From assembly GCA_903892565.1 (NCBI GenBank), contig CAITIX010000449.1:1-60099 (forward strand): 60,099 nt of DNA, read 5' to 3'. Shown here in pieces: positions 36,036-47,374 of this stretch. Origin of the DNA: an uncultured Acidobacteriia bacterium (lineage in GTDB: Bacteria > Acidobacteriota > Terriglobia > Bryobacterales > Bryobacteraceae). The notes beneath the pieces were generated by a model. That model saw only the letters and a program-made list of their open reading frames with translations, made no database searches and was not told where the DNA came from. A program made the position numbers and the translations under genes. The first letter of the stretch is position 1; every line of letters starts with the position of its first letter.

Positions 36036-37478
36036 ATGATGAAACAAACTACCATTGCGGCCAAAATCTGGCTGGCCGTCGGACTCTGCCTGGGTGTTGC
36101 TACATGTGCGATAGGCGTGTTGACGTATGAATTGAAAACAACCAGCAATACTTACGAAAACACACTGAAACTGATGCAGGAATCTGCTCATCAGCAGGAC
36201 GCCGCGCGGCAAGTTCAGGTCAACTTCAAAAAGCAGGTGCAGGAGTGGAAGGATATCCTTCTTCGCGGATACGACCCGAAGGACCTGGCCAAGTACACAA
36301 ACCAATTTCACGAGCGCGCCAGTGACGCCCTGAAGCTCGCGACGGGGCTGCGGAATTCGATCGCCGATCCCGCCGAGCGCAAACCAGTGGAAGACTTTGT
36401 CCAGGCGTTCGGAGTCATGCGCGACAAATACGAGGCTGCCCTAGTCGTCTTCGTGAAGAACAATGGAAACAACCCGCACGACGTCGACAAACTCGTGAAG
36501 GGTCAGGATCGCGCGGCCACGGATCTGCTCGATAAAGTAGTCGCGTTGATGTCAAAAAGGACCACCGCGGCGCTGGCCTCGGAGAAGGAAGCGGTGGCCT
36601 GGAAAATATGGGTCGTATCTCTCTCCGTCTTGGTCCTGTTTTTTGCCATCGGAGTCACAGTGGCATGGATCATTCAGGGGATTTCCGGCACGTTGCGGCA
36701 AGCCGTGGAAACTCTGATCGAAAGCGCCGGTCAAGTAGAAAGTGCGGCGGGACAGATTTCGTCATCGACGCAATCGCTGGCGCAAGGCGCTTCCGAACAA
36801 GCAGCGTCGCTCGAAGAGACGTCGGCGTCGAGCGAAGAGATCAACTCCATGGCGCGCAGGAACGCCGAGAATGCGCACGCGGTCAACACGCTGGTGACGC
36901 AGTCGCAGCAGAAGTTCGCCGAGACGAACCAGTCGCTCGAATCCATGGTGGCGGCCATGGGCGACATCAAAGCGTCCAGCAACAAAGTGGCGAAGATTAT
37001 CACAGTGATCGACGAGATCGCGTTTCAGACCAACATCCTGGCGTTGAACGCGGCGGTGGAAGCAGCGCGCGCGGGCGAAGCGGGCATGGGCTTTGCCGTG
37101 GTGGCCGACGAAGTCCGCAATCTAGCGCAGCGTTGCGCCGCGGCGGCCAAGGATTCAACGGCTTTGATTCAAGAATCGATCGCAAAGTCCAACGACGGCA
37201 ACGCCAAAGTGGAACTGGTGGCCACGGCGGTTCGCACCATGACCGAGGAATCGGCCAAGGTGAAGACGCTGGTGGAGGAAGTCACCCTGGGCAGCCAGGA
37301 GCAGACGCGCGGCGTCGAGCAAGTGGCCAAGGCGCTGACGCAGATGGAGCAGGTGACACAGCAATCGGCGGCCAACACGGAAGAAAGCGCGGCGGCGGCC
37401 GAAGAGCTGACGGCGCAGGCGTCCACGCTCAGGGACGTGGTCGACCAGTTGAACGCCCTGGTCGGCGGAGTGGCATAG
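36036..37478 (+). CDS. Methyl-accepting chemotaxis protein, second of a pair
   Basis: A 480-residue receptor. Start at the first of two adjacent ATGs; the longer frame upstream overlaps the previous gene. Span 1 lies at about 8-28, a four-helix-type sensor at 30-185, span 2 near 192-212. HAMP is again absent. The signalling part carries the same tip [20 protein letters not shown] and the same flanks as the preceding receptor, while the sensors differ, so the two probably detect different cues through one kinase. It ends soon after the signalling helices, without the Ser-rich tail of its neighbour. Confidence 0.92.
   Translation: MMKQTTIAAKIWLAVGLCLGVATCAIGVLTYELKTTSNTYENTLKLMQESAHQQDAARQVQVNFKKQVQEWKDILLRGYDPKDLAKYTNQFHERASDALKLATGLRNSIADPAERKPVEDFVQAFGVMRDKYEAALVVFVKNNGNNPHDVDKLVKGQDRAATDLLDKVVALMSKRTTAALASEKEAVAWKIWVVSLSVLVLFFAIGVTVAWIIQGISGTLRQAVETLIESAGQVESAAGQISSSTQSLAQGASEQAASLEETSASSEEINSMARRNAENAHAVNTLVTQSQQKFAETNQSLESMVAAMGDIKASSNKVAKIITVIDEIAFQTNILALNAAVEAARAGEAGMGFAVVADEVRNLAQRCAAAAKDSTALIQESIAKSNDGNAKVELVATAVRTMTEESAKVKTLVEEVTLGSQEQTRGVEQVAKALTQMEQVTQQSAANTEESAAAAEELTAQASTLRDVVDQLNALVGGVA
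36740..37473 (+). repeat. Copy of the MCP signalling-domain segment at about 35078-35813
   Basis: Over about 735 bases this segment and the one in the first receptor gene are highly similar at nucleotide level, while the sensor halves are unrelated by eye. This points to recent duplication or continuing gene conversion of the signalling half and makes the pair a recombination hot spot. Confidence 0.7.
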
Positions 37479-37517
37479 CACTCGTCGCGATTTTTTTAGA
37501 CAGGAGCATATGCATTC

Positions 37518-39629
37518 ATGTCATCGAACGTAGATCAAACCGAAGCAGCGCAAAACCGAATCCCGGACATTTTGCGGGAACGCATCGACGAACTGGCCGC
37601 CAAGTTGATCGTGGGCGATACTGACGGCCAGCAGTGGGCGGCACTGCTCGAAGGCGTGTGCCGCGAGGCGGAAACGGCGGGCCGCGGCGATGTGGCGCGC
37701 ATCGCGACCGAGTCTCTAGCAGAGCTTCCAAAACGGAAGAAAGACGGCCACGAAGAACTGTTCTCCGCGAGTGTCGCACGCATGCAGCAGGCGCTTTCCG
37801 ATCATGGGGCCAAAGTCGAAACACCCACCCCAGCCGCTCCTGCGGCGGCGCCCTTGTCCCTGGGTGAGGACCCGGAGATGATCGCCGACTTTGTCATGGA
37901 ATCCCGCGAGCATTTGACGCAAGTGGAAATCCAAATGATGACGCTGGAGAAGGATCCCGGCGACAGCGAAGCGATCAATACCGTATTTCGCGGCTTCCAC
38001 ACCATCAAGGGATTGGCGGGATTTCTCGATTTCAACGATATCCGTGAGGTGGCGCACGAGACCGAGACGCTGCTCGATCTGGCGCGCAATCAAAAGCTGC
38101 GCATCACACCGGGCGTGGTGGACATTGTCCTGGCGGCATCCGACTTCTTGAAGGTTTGGCTGAAGCGATTGGATGCGGTCCTCGCGGGAAGCGACCCTGG
38201 GCCGGCTCCCGAAAAAGAGGCGCTTCTCGAGCGCATTCGCCGTGGAGCGGCGGGCGATGCCGAAACATCTACTCCTCCGCAGGCGGCAGCTCCGGCGCAA
38301 GCCACGCCGTCACGATGTACGCCGTCACCATCTACACAAACTCCAGCGCCATCCACGCCGACGCCGGCGCAGGCGGAGACCGTCGCGCAGCAGGAAGCGA
38401 CCACTGCCGAAGCAGACGCAATCGAACGGCGGAGCGCCGCAATCGACCGCAGAACGCAAGGCGCCGAGACAAGGTCCGTCAAAGTAGACACGGCGAAGTT
38501 GGACTTCCTGGTAGACATGGCCGGCGAGATGGTGATCGCGCAGTCGATGGTGCGGCATCATCCCGAACTGGCGTCATTGCGCAGTCCAGCGGTGCTGCGG
38601 AGTTTGGCGCAACTCGCACGCATCACGGGAGACTTACAGAAGACCGCCATGTCCATGCGCATGGTGCCGGTGGGCGGCTTGTTTCAGAAGATGAACCGGC
38701 TGGTGAGAGACCTGGCGCGCAAGACCGGCAAGCAGGCGGAGATGGACGCGATCGGCGCCGAAACCGAGCTGGATCGCAACGTCGTCGAAGAGTTGGCCGA
38801 TCCCTTAATGCACATGGTTCGCAACGCAGCCGATCACGGATTGGAGCCGCCCGACGAACGGCGTGCCGCAGGCAAAGATCCTACGGGACGCATCCGGCTT
38901 GGCGCCAGTCATCAGGCCGGGCACATCGTCATTGAGATCGCCGACGATGGCCGCGGTTTGGTGCGCGAAAAGATTTTAGAAAAAGCGCGGCGCACGGGCC
39001 TGGTGGAAGATGGCTCCGCTCTCTCCGACAGCGACGTGTTCAATTTTATTTTCCATCCGGGATTCTCCACTGCCGCGAAAGTCACGGACGTGTCCGGCCG
39101 CGGCGTCGGCATGGATGTGGTGAAGAAGCAGATCCAGAAGTTGCGCGGCCATGTCGATATCGAATCGACGCCCGGCAAGGGGACTTCGTTTTTCCTGCGC
39201 TTGCCTTTGACCTTGGCCATGATCGACGGACTGGTGGTGGGCGTGGGCGGCGAACGTTACGTGGTGCCGATTTTCTCGGTGCGCGAAATGCTGCGGCCCA
39301 CCGAAGACATGGTGTTCACGGTGGAGGGGCGGCAGGAGATGGCGATGGTGCGCAACAGCCTGCTGCCGGTGGTGCGGCTCTATCAACGGTTCGGAGTGGA
39401 GCCGCAGTCGGAAGTGGCCACAGAAGGTTTGTTGATTGTGGCGGAGGCCGCAGGCAAAACGTTCTGTCTGCTGGTGGACGAATTAATCGGCAAGCAGGAA
39501 GTGGTCATCAAGAGTCTGGGCGAGACACTGAAAGATATTCCCGGCGTCGCGGGCGGCGCGATCCTGGGAGATGGCCGGGTCGGCCTGATTCTGGATCCCG
39601 AGGGCATTTTCCGCGCGAGGTCCAAATGA
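37518..39629 (+). CDS. cheA: CheA chemotaxis histidine kinase
   Basis: A 703-residue kinase. An N-terminal helical extension of about 115 residues of unknown role precedes the HPt domain, whose phospho-acceptor is His161 (FRGFHTIKGLAGF). A Pro/Thr/Ala-rich linker (about 255-310) leads to the dimerisation helices (VDTAKLDFLVDMAGEMVIAQ), the HATPase (HMVRNAADHGLE, DDGRGL, GRGVGMDVVK) and the C-terminal CheW-like domain. No CheY-binding P2 domain is recognisable; the linker or the N-terminal extension occupies its usual region. Stop and next start overlap (ATGA). Confidence 0.94.
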   Translation: MSSNVDQTEAAQNRIPDILRERIDELAAKLIVGDTDGQQWAALLEGVCREAETAGRGDVARIATESLAELPKRKKDGHEELFSASVARMQQALSDHGAKVETPTPAAPAAAPLSLGEDPEMIADFVMESREHLTQVEIQMMTLEKDPGDSEAINTVFRGFHTIKGLAGFLDFNDIREVAHETETLLDLARNQKLRITPGVVDIVLAASDFLKVWLKRLDAVLAGSDPGPAPEKEALLERIRRGAAGDAETSTPPQAAAPAQATPSRCTPSPSTQTPAPSTPTPAQAETVAQQEATTAEADAIERRSAAIDRRTQGAETRSVKVDTAKLDFLVDMAGEMVIAQSMVRHHPELASLRSPAVLRSLAQLARITGDLQKTAMSMRMVPVGGLFQKMNRLVRDLARKTGKQAEMDAIGAETELDRNVVEELADPLMHMVRNAADHGLEPPDERRAAGKDPTGRIRLGASHQAGHIVIEIADDGRGLVREKILEKARRTGLVEDGSALSDSDVFNFIFHPGFSTAAKVTDVSGRGVGMDVVKKQIQKLRGHVDIESTPGKGTSFFLRLPLTLAMIDGLVVGVGGERYVVPIFSVREMLRPTEDMVFTVEGRQEMAMVRNSLLPVVRLYQRFGVEPQSEVATEGLLIVAEAAGKTFCLLVDELIGKQEVVIKSLGETLKDIPGVAGGAILGDGRVGLILDPEGIFRARSK

Positions 39630-40522
39630 GCGGAATGGAGCAGAGATCCACTCTGTCTGAATCCCCAATCCCTGTGATCTCGCCGCCGATCGAGCTAACG
39701 GCCAAGGAATTCGCGTTCGTTGCAACGCTGGCGCGCGAAGAATTCGGCCTGGAACTCGGCACGGGCAAGGAGCAACTGGTCAACTCGCGGCTGGGAAACC
39801 TGATGCGGCAACGCGGCTTCAAGTCGTTCGGGGATTACTACCGGCATCTGCAGTCCGACCGGACGGGCGATGCGCTGGTCGAGTTGATCGACGTACTCAC
39901 CACCAATCACACCAGCTTTTTTCGCGAGCAGGCACATTTCGACTTTCTGACACAGCGGATCTTTCCCGAACAAATCCTTGCCGAACAAAAAGGACACGCT
40001 CCGCTACGCATCTGGAGCGCGGCCAGTTCCACGGGCGAGGAGCCCTACACCATAGCGCTTACCGCACGCGAATATCTGGGACCGCAAAGCCCCTCCCTGC
40101 CAAGTATTCTGGCCACCGATATTTCCACGCGCGTGCTGGAAACGGCACGCAAGGGAATGTATAAGGCGGATCGCTTTCAGGGCGGTATTCCTCCGTGGCT
40201 CAAAAAACATCTATTGCGTGGCGAAGGCCGGTGGGACGGATGGTATCGCATGCGGCCGGAGATCCTCGGCATGGTCGACTTTCGCCGCCTCAACCTCATC
40301 GAGCCGCTCCCGGACGTGGGCCGCTTCACGGTCATTTTCTGCCGCAACGTGATGATCTATTTCAGCCGTGCGACGCAGGAACATGTCGTCAACAACCTGG
40401 CGGCATGCCTGGAGCCGGGCGGCTATTTATTCGTAGGACATTCGGAAAGTCTCACCGGGATTGAGCATCCGCTGCAACAGGTGCAGCCGGCCATTTATCG
40501 GAAGCGAGGCGCTAAGAAATGA
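39626..40522 (+). CDS. cheR: CheR receptor methyltransferase
   Basis: A 298-residue SAM-dependent methyltransferase that methylates glutamates of receptors. The N-terminal helical domain is seen at about 25-100, the SAM site at RIWSAASSTGEEPYTIAL and the conserved FCRNVMIYF near residue 240. Both starts and stops overlap neighbours by four bases. The length is normal and no TPR extension is present. Confidence 0.94.
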   Translation: MSGMEQRSTLSESPIPVISPPIELTAKEFAFVATLAREEFGLELGTGKEQLVNSRLGNLMRQRGFKSFGDYYRHLQSDRTGDALVELIDVLTTNHTSFFREQAHFDFLTQRIFPEQILAEQKGHAPLRIWSAASSTGEEPYTIALTAREYLGPQSPSLPSILATDISTRVLETARKGMYKADRFQGGIPPWLKKHLLRGEGRWDGWYRMRPEILGMVDFRRLNLIEPLPDVGRFTVIFCRNVMIYFSRATQEHVVNNLAACLEPGGYLFVGHSESLTGIEHPLQQVQPAIYRKRGAKK

Positions 40523-41037
40523 AGCAGTTGGTGATTGGCGTCGGCGACGGTGGGGTGAGTCGCGACCCCGATGCCGTAATCCTGACGTATGCTCTAGGAT
40601 CTTGCATCGCGGTGATGCTGCACGATCCGGTGGCAAAAGTGGCGGGAATGGTTCACTACATGCTTCCCGAATCGTCGACATCGCATGGAAACTCCAACGG
40701 CCGCCCGTGGATGTATGCGGATACGGGAATACCACTGCTGTTGCGCACGGTTCTCGAGAACGGAGCGGATAGACGCCGCTTGGCGGTTTTCGCGGCTGGC
40801 GGCGCGCAGGTGATGAACGACAACGGTACGTTCAATATCGGCAAACGAAATTGTCTGGCGCTGCGAAAGGTCTTGTGGAAGTACGGCCTGGTGGCGCATG
40901 CCGAAGAAACTGGCGGAACGCTAGCCAGAACCGTTCGCATGGAGGTCGGTACGGGCCGCGTGTGGTTGCACGCGCCTGGCGGGGAACCGCGAGAAATGAA
41001 AGTGCGACTATCGGCCGCGCAGCGCGTGCCGGCGTAG
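40519..41037 (+). CDS. cheD: CheD receptor deamidase
   Basis: A 172-residue glutamine deamidase. The catalytic cysteine and histidine are in ALGSCIAVMLHDP and GMVHYMLPES, followed by the GAQ-type motif in FAAGGAQVMNDN. CheD converts receptor glutamines to glutamates and in systems with CheC/CheX takes part in adaptation. It is coupled to cheR through ATGA. Confidence 0.93.
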   Translation: MKQLVIGVGDGGVSRDPDAVILTYALGSCIAVMLHDPVAKVAGMVHYMLPESSTSHGNSNGRPWMYADTGIPLLLRTVLENGADRRRLAVFAAGGAQVMNDNGTFNIGKRNCLALRKVLWKYGLVAHAEETGGTLARTVRMEVGTGRVWLHAPGGEPREMKVRLSAAQRVPA

Positions 41038-41048
41038 GGAGCTAAACA

Positions 41049-41427
41049 ATGGCGCTGAATATTTTGATCGTGGACGATTCTCCAGTGATGCGGGCTTTCA
41101 TTCGTAAAACGGTGGGCCTTACCGGCCTGGACGTGGGAGAGTACTGCGAAGCCCAAGATGGCGAGCACGCACTGAAGCTGCTGCGCGAGCGCTGGATGGA
41201 TCTGGTATTGACCGACATCAACATGCCCAACATGAATGGGGAAGAACTGGTCCGCCAACTGGAAAGCGACGAGCTATTGCGCACCATTCCCGTCATCGTA
41301 GTTTCCACCGACTCCAGCGAAAGCCGCGTGCAGCAGATGCTGGCGCTCGGAGCCAAAGGCTACGTAACCAAGCCGTTTCTGCCGGAAGCGTTGCGCGATG
41401 AAGTCGAGAAAATTCTAGGGGTGCCAC

Positions 41428-41435
<8 letters not shown>
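41049..41435 (+). CDS. cheY: CheY-type response regulator
   Basis: A 128-residue receiver with VDDS pocket, phospho-aspartate in LVLTDINMPNMNG, threonine-serine switch VVSTDSSE and lysine YVTKPF. It is in the operon between cheD and the cheX-like gene and overlaps the latter by eight bases, so it is the obvious output regulator of the CheA here. Whether it acts on a flagellum or pili is not visible; no motility genes are in the window. Confidence 0.92.
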
Positions 41436-42932
<1,497 letters not shown>

Positions 42933-42985
42933 ACCAAGTGTCTCGCCACAGAACGTAAAAGTGGCTTGCCGTAAAGGAAAAGAAA

Positions 42986-43061
42986 TGGTGAGCCGGGCGG
43001 GACTCGAACCCGCGACCACCGCATTAAAAGTGCGATGCTCTACCAACTGAGCTACCGGCCC
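42986..43061 (-). tRNA. tRNA-Lys (anticodon TTT)
   Basis: A full 76-nt cloverleaf on the minus strand. The acceptor GGGCCGG pairs with CCGGCTC, the D arm is GCTC..GAGC, the anticodon arm TCGCA-CTTTTAA-TGCGG gives anticodon TTT, and the T arm is GCGGG-TTCGAGT-CCCGC. The CCA end is encoded. It lies alone between cheB and transaldolase. Confidence 0.97.
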
Positions 43062-43205
43062 CTAGGCGAAGACGAAGAAACACAGCTCCAAGCGCATGTT
43101 TCAGGGGGAAGTTCTATTGTAGCGCGAGAGCCATGAAATCGGCCAGCGCGACGCACATTAAAATGACACTCGGGGCAAAAGTTACACCCGCGCCGACGTT
43201 CGCAT

Positions 43206-44336
43206 CTACGCTGCCTGCACTACTCCCAGGAGTTTGACAAACGCGTCTTCGAACAGCTTCAGACCTTGCTCGAGCAATTCGCCCGTCACCTGATCCATGG
43301 AAATTCCGGCCGCGGCCAGGTTCTGCATCACCGTACGCGCGTCGGCCAATCCTTCTTCGAGCGACGCTCGCGGCACGCCGTGATCGCGAAACGCGTCGTA
43401 GGTTGCCGGAGGAATCGTATTGACCGTATCCTTGCCGATCAGTTCTTCCACATAAAGAACGTCGCGCAGCTTCGGATTCTTCGTCGACGTGCTGGCCCAC
43501 AATAAGCGCTGCACGCGCGCGCCCTTCGCCACAAGCGCGTCCCAACGCGGCCCGGAGAAAATCTTGTGATAGCTTTCGTAGGCGAGCTTCGCGTTCGCAA
43601 TCGCGACCTTGCTGCGGCACGCTTCCAACAGCGCTTTCTTCGCATCATCCGCCGCAGGCAGCATGCTATCGATACGCGCGTCAATCGCGCTATCGATGCG
43701 GCTCACGAAAAAGCTCGCGACGCTGGCAATCGACGGCAGATGCAGGCCCTGCTGCGCGCGAGCCTCAAGAGCTCGCACATAAACTTCCGCGACGTCCTCG
43801 TAGCGCTGGCGCGCGAACAGCAGCGTGATGTTGACGTTGATGCCTTCGCTCAATAGAGCTTCAATCGCGGGCAGTCCGGCGGTGGTGGCCGGAACCTTGA
43901 TCATCAGGTTGGGACGCTGCACGGTGCTCCACAAGCGCAGTGCTTCATCGAGCGTTCCTTTTGTATCGTTGGCCAAAAGCGGCGAAACTTCCAGGCTCAC
44001 GTAACCATCGCGCCCGTTCGTCGCGAGATAGACGGGCTTCAACGCATCGGCCGCATCCTGAATATCGCGAATCGCAAGGCGTTCGTAGATGCCCTTCGCG
44101 TCGAGCGATTTGTCCTTCCGCAGCTCGGCAAGAAAGTCGCCGTATTCCGCGCCGCCTACGATCGCCTTTTCGAAAATCGCGGGATTGGACGTCATGCCGG
44201 CCAGGCCGTCTTCCGCGATGAGCTTAGCCAGGTCACCACTAGTCATCAGGCTGCGGCGGATATAGTCGAGCCAAATCGATTGGCCATATCCGGCCAGCTG
44301 CTTCAAAGGATTTTCGGTGGTCACGGGAGAAGTCAT
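43206..44336 (-). CDS. tal: Transaldolase
   Basis: A 376-residue enzyme of the pentose phosphate pathway, of the longer Tal type. Start at ATG after AAGGAGAGG. Signatures: GMTSNPAIFEKAI near the N-terminus, the Schiff-base lysine in LMIKVPAT, EGINVNITLLFA, and SRIDSAIDARID further on. It exchanges a three-carbon unit between sugar phosphates in the cytoplasm. No other pentose-pathway gene is adjacent. Confidence 0.93.
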   Translation of the reverse strand: MTSPVTTENPLKQLAGYGQSIWLDYIRRSLMTSGDLAKLIAEDGLAGMTSNPAIFEKAIVGGAEYGDFLAELRKDKSLDAKGIYERLAIRDIQDAADALKPVYLATNGRDGYVSLEVSPLLANDTKGTLDEALRLWSTVQRPNLMIKVPATTAGLPAIEALLSEGINVNITLLFARQRYEDVAEVYVRALEARAQQGLHLPSIASVASFFVSRIDSAIDARIDSMLPAADDAKKALLEACRSKVAIANAKLAYESYHKIFSGPRWDALVAKGARVQRLLWASTSTKNPKLRDVLYVEELIGKDTVNTIPPATYDAFRDHGVPRASLEEGLADARTVMQNLAAAGISMDQVTGELLEQGLKLFEDAFVKLLGVVQAA

Positions 44337-44490
44337 ATGGGCCTCTCCTTTGATTCTAGTCGGAAGACGCTGTGGATTGCGGGATGACAAGAGTGGAAAT
44401 CCGTGAAGCAACCGACATGGTCGTCCGATTTCGAAGTTGTTCGCCATTCCGCAACGCCGCGGCTTTCAGCTTTTCACCCCTTCCGAACCC

Positions 44491-44524
44491 TGTCATCCCG
44501 AGCGAAGTCGAGGGATCTGCTTTC
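44491..44524. repeat. REP-like dispersed repeat, single copy
   Basis: TGTCATCCCGAGCGAAGTCG then AGGGATCTGC matches the first element near 175-208. It lies in the spacer between transaldolase and the next secreted protein gene. Confidence 0.65.
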
Positions 44525-44585
44525 CTCAAACAAAGCCCGCAGCACCTTACTAATTCTGACTCCTGGCTCCTGACTTCTTCGGTAC

Positions 44586-45380
44586 CTACCTTACCTCTTT
44601 CGCTTTTTCCACCAGCGGACGCAGCGCTTTATTGCGAAATTCCTTCCACGTCGCCGCGTCCTCGGCGCAAATATTTTCCGCCATCGCGTTCGCCGTCTTG
44701 CGATAGTAGCGGCTATATTGAAGCGCCGACGTCAGCGCCCCGCGATCTTCAACCGTGTAGAGGATTTCGATATACGCTCCGTCTTTCACACGGCGTATGC
44801 GCTGCGTCATGTGCGCCTCTTCCGTGTGCGGAGCCATGCTGGATACCAGCCACGATTCTCCGTTGAAGCTGGTGGTATCCACGAACAACGTGTCGCCTTC
44901 CCAGTGGCCGATGGAATCGCCATTCCACGTCGGCAGTAAATTACGAGGATGCTGCGTGCGATTCAAATAAATCCTCTGGACGCCCGCCGTGTTGATCTGC
45001 CCGTAGACGATCACGACTTTATCCGGCGTCACGAGCCACAGAAACGTCCCCGCGAATCCGGGATAGCGAAACAGTCCGTCGGGCAGGCAGACCTGTCCTA
45101 CGTCTTCCGCCACGCCGTTGATCGCGGCGCGTTTCAGCTTCGCCCACGGCTGAAGATAATCGCCGATCACTTGATCCAGGTTGGGATGGATCGGCTTCAG
45201 CTCGCCCAGAGCTTTCGGCGTCTGCGCGAGCTGGTAATAGCCCGTCCAGTCCGACGATTGCAGAGCGGACTTCGTCGCGGGCAGAGCCTCGGAAGGATAC
45301 TGCGCCAGGAGTGCGCGTGACGCCAGCACCGCGGACAAAAGGAACGCGCCACGTCTTCCCGCAGTAATATCCACGTTCAT
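44586..45380 (-). CDS. Secreted acidobacterial protein, paralogue 2 of 3
   Basis: A 264-residue exported protein with signal peptide (to LLAQ, residue 27). The conserved core IGHWEGDTLFVDTTSFNGESWL followed by PHTEEAHMTQRIRR is clearly related to the proteins at 8703 and 54013; the N-terminal third differs. No catalytic residue can be assigned. It may be transcribed with the quinoprotein dehydrogenase gene upstream of it, 72 bases away, which is the only functional hint. Confidence 0.72.
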   Translation of the reverse strand: MNVDITAGRRGAFLLSAVLASRALLAQYPSEALPATKSALQSSDWTGYYQLAQTPKALGELKPIHPNLDQVIGDYLQPWAKLKRAAINGVAEDVGQVCLPDGLFRYPGFAGTFLWLVTPDKVVIVYGQINTAGVQRIYLNRTQHPRNLLPTWNGDSIGHWEGDTLFVDTTSFNGESWLVSSMAPHTEEAHMTQRIRRVKDGAYIEILYTVEDRGALTSALQYSRYYRKTANAMAENICAEDAATWKEFRNKALRPLVEKAKEVR

Positions 45381-45452
45381 GATCGACTAACTGTTAGACC
45401 ACACGAACGCGCCGCGCGCAAGCGTTGCGAACCATCGCGTTACGAACCATGG

Positions 45453-47210
45453 CTACTCCGGCAACGCGAACACGTAAAGATTATTCGCGATCACTTGCTT
45501 CAGTTCCGGCGTCAACCGATTCACCGCCGCCGAAACAAGCGACGTACCCGTGCTCACGGCGACATACTGTTTTCCGCCCGCTAAATACGTCACCGGATAT
45601 CCTGTGACGGGCGCGCCCAGGTTCACTTCCCACAGCACTTTTCCCGTATCCTGATCCAGCGCGCGGAAACCTCCGATGGAATCGCCCGCGAAGACCAATC
45701 CCCCGCCCGTGGCCGCCAGCGACATCGCGCCTGCACGCGTCTCGAACTTCCACAGCGTTTTCCCCGTGGATGCCGATACGGCGTGGATCGTCCCCACTTT
45801 ATCCGCACCGGGCGCAAGTTGCGCGCGCGAGTTCAACATATACGCGCTGCGCGGATCAATCGTATCGGCCGTGGCGGACGCGATCATGCACGTATTCTGC
45901 ACCGGCATGAACATCGCATTATTCAAAGGACTATACGCACCCGCCGGGAAATTTTTCCCACCGTTCGAATTGGGACACACCAGCCGTTCCTGCCCTGCGC
46001 GATCAAACGTCGTCTCGGGATTCACGGTCACTTCGCCCGTCGCTCCATCCATCTTCGTCACCACGTTCTGATAATTCGTGGGACGCGCCCACAGGAACTC
46101 GCCCGTCTGCCGATCCAGCGTATAGACGATACCCGTCTTGCCCGGGATTCCGGTCAACACCTTGCGGCGCTCTCCCGGCTTGATCTTCGGATTGATCCAG
46201 GCGACTTCGCTCTTATCAGGAGCCACCTGCGTGTCCACAAGAATGCGCTCGAAGGGATGATCCAGATCCCAATGATCCACAATGTGCTGGTAATACCAAA
46301 CCAGCTTGCCCGTATCCGCGTTAATCGCGAGTGTGGAGTTGTGATACAGGTACTTCTTGTCGTTGCCGCCCAGCAGAAATTTCGGCGCAGGGGACGTCAC
46401 CGACGTACCTATATATAGGAGGTTCAACTCGGGATCATAGCTCGGGGGCATCCACGTGCCCACGTGCTTCCGCAGTTCCTCGGGCACATTGCCCCAGCTT
46501 TCGTAGCCGGGTTCACCTTTCTTGGGAATCGTGTGGAAGCGCCACAGCTCTTTTCCGGTACGCGCGTCATGTGCGGTCACGACACAAGCGTTTTCACCCG
46601 GCACTTTGAACTCGCACGCGCGTCCCGAAAAAATCTTCCCTTTCGCCGCGATCGGCCCGGAGGTCTGCTGCGCCGAATCCTCGCGATAATCCACGATGCG
46701 CGTTTCCCAGGCCGCTTTGCCGTCGGTAGCGTTCACGGCGTAAACGAAATCGTCCACGCTGAGATCGATGATCTTGTCGCCATAAATCGCGATATTGCGA
46801 CTTTTAAATGGAGCTCCATTGAACCACTTGGAAACGTCCTCCGGAACCGGACGCTTGTACTTCCACAGCTCTTTGCCCGAGGCGGCATCGAGCGCCACGG
46901 TATCGTCCGCCGGATTCGGCAAATACATGGTCCCGCGATACACCAGCGGCGTCGCTTCCTGGATGCCCGCGCCCATGCCGCGCGTCCACACCTGCTGGAG
47001 CTTGGCAACGTTGGCCTTCGTAATCTGCGTCAGCGGACTATAGCCCCAGCTGTTGAGCGTCCTGCGCCACATCAGCCAGTCGCCCGGATCGGGATTCTCC
47101 AGCATCTTGTCCGTAACGGGGACGAATTGCGTGGGGGCTTGGGCCGAAAGAACACCTACGGCGGCAACGGCAAGGATGGCGAACTCGATCAACAGTGCTC
47201 TTGGTTTCAC
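45453..47210 (-). CDS. PQQ-dependent alcohol dehydrogenase-type quinoprotein
   Basis: A 585-residue eight-bladed propeller enzyme started with GTG; the signal peptide ends near LSAQ (residue 24). Typical repeats with tryptophan docking motifs occur along the chain: YSPLTQITKANVAKLQQVW, GKELWKYKRP, NADTGKLVWYYQHIVDHWDLD, TGEFLWARP, TGKVLWEVNLG. The calcium/PQQ site fits the family; a heme-binding extension and the vicinal disulphide of methanol dehydrogenase are not seen, so electrons must go to a separate carrier. It would oxidise an alcohol or aldehyde in the periplasm. Confidence 0.87.
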   Translation of the reverse strand: MKPRALLIEFAILAVAAVGVLSAQAPTQFVPVTDKMLENPDPGDWLMWRRTLNSWGYSPLTQITKANVAKLQQVWTRGMGAGIQEATPLVYRGTMYLPNPADDTVALDAASGKELWKYKRPVPEDVSKWFNGAPFKSRNIAIYGDKIIDLSVDDFVYAVNATDGKAAWETRIVDYREDSAQQTSGPIAAKGKIFSGRACEFKVPGENACVVTAHDARTGKELWRFHTIPKKGEPGYESWGNVPEELRKHVGTWMPPSYDPELNLLYIGTSVTSPAPKFLLGGNDKKYLYHNSTLAINADTGKLVWYYQHIVDHWDLDHPFERILVDTQVAPDKSEVAWINPKIKPGERRKVLTGIPGKTGIVYTLDRQTGEFLWARPTNYQNVVTKMDGATGEVTVNPETTFDRAGQERLVCPNSNGGKNFPAGAYSPLNNAMFMPVQNTCMIASATADTIDPRSAYMLNSRAQLAPGADKVGTIHAVSASTGKTLWKFETRAGAMSLAATGGGLVFAGDSIGGFRALDQDTGKVLWEVNLGAPVTGYPVTYLAGGKQYVAVSTGTSLVSAAVNRLTPELKQVIANNLYVFALPE

Positions 47211-47374
47211 CCCAGCAGCATATCACTACATGGCGCACTGAACTTCCCTTCTTTCCATAAAGAGCAGCTCCCAGGCGACCAGTCCTCTTTGTACTCGCAA
47301 CACAAGACTACGCGACAAAACATCACACGGACGTGCGCCCTACTTTTTCCAAGCAGCTGGAGTATGCTATTCCA

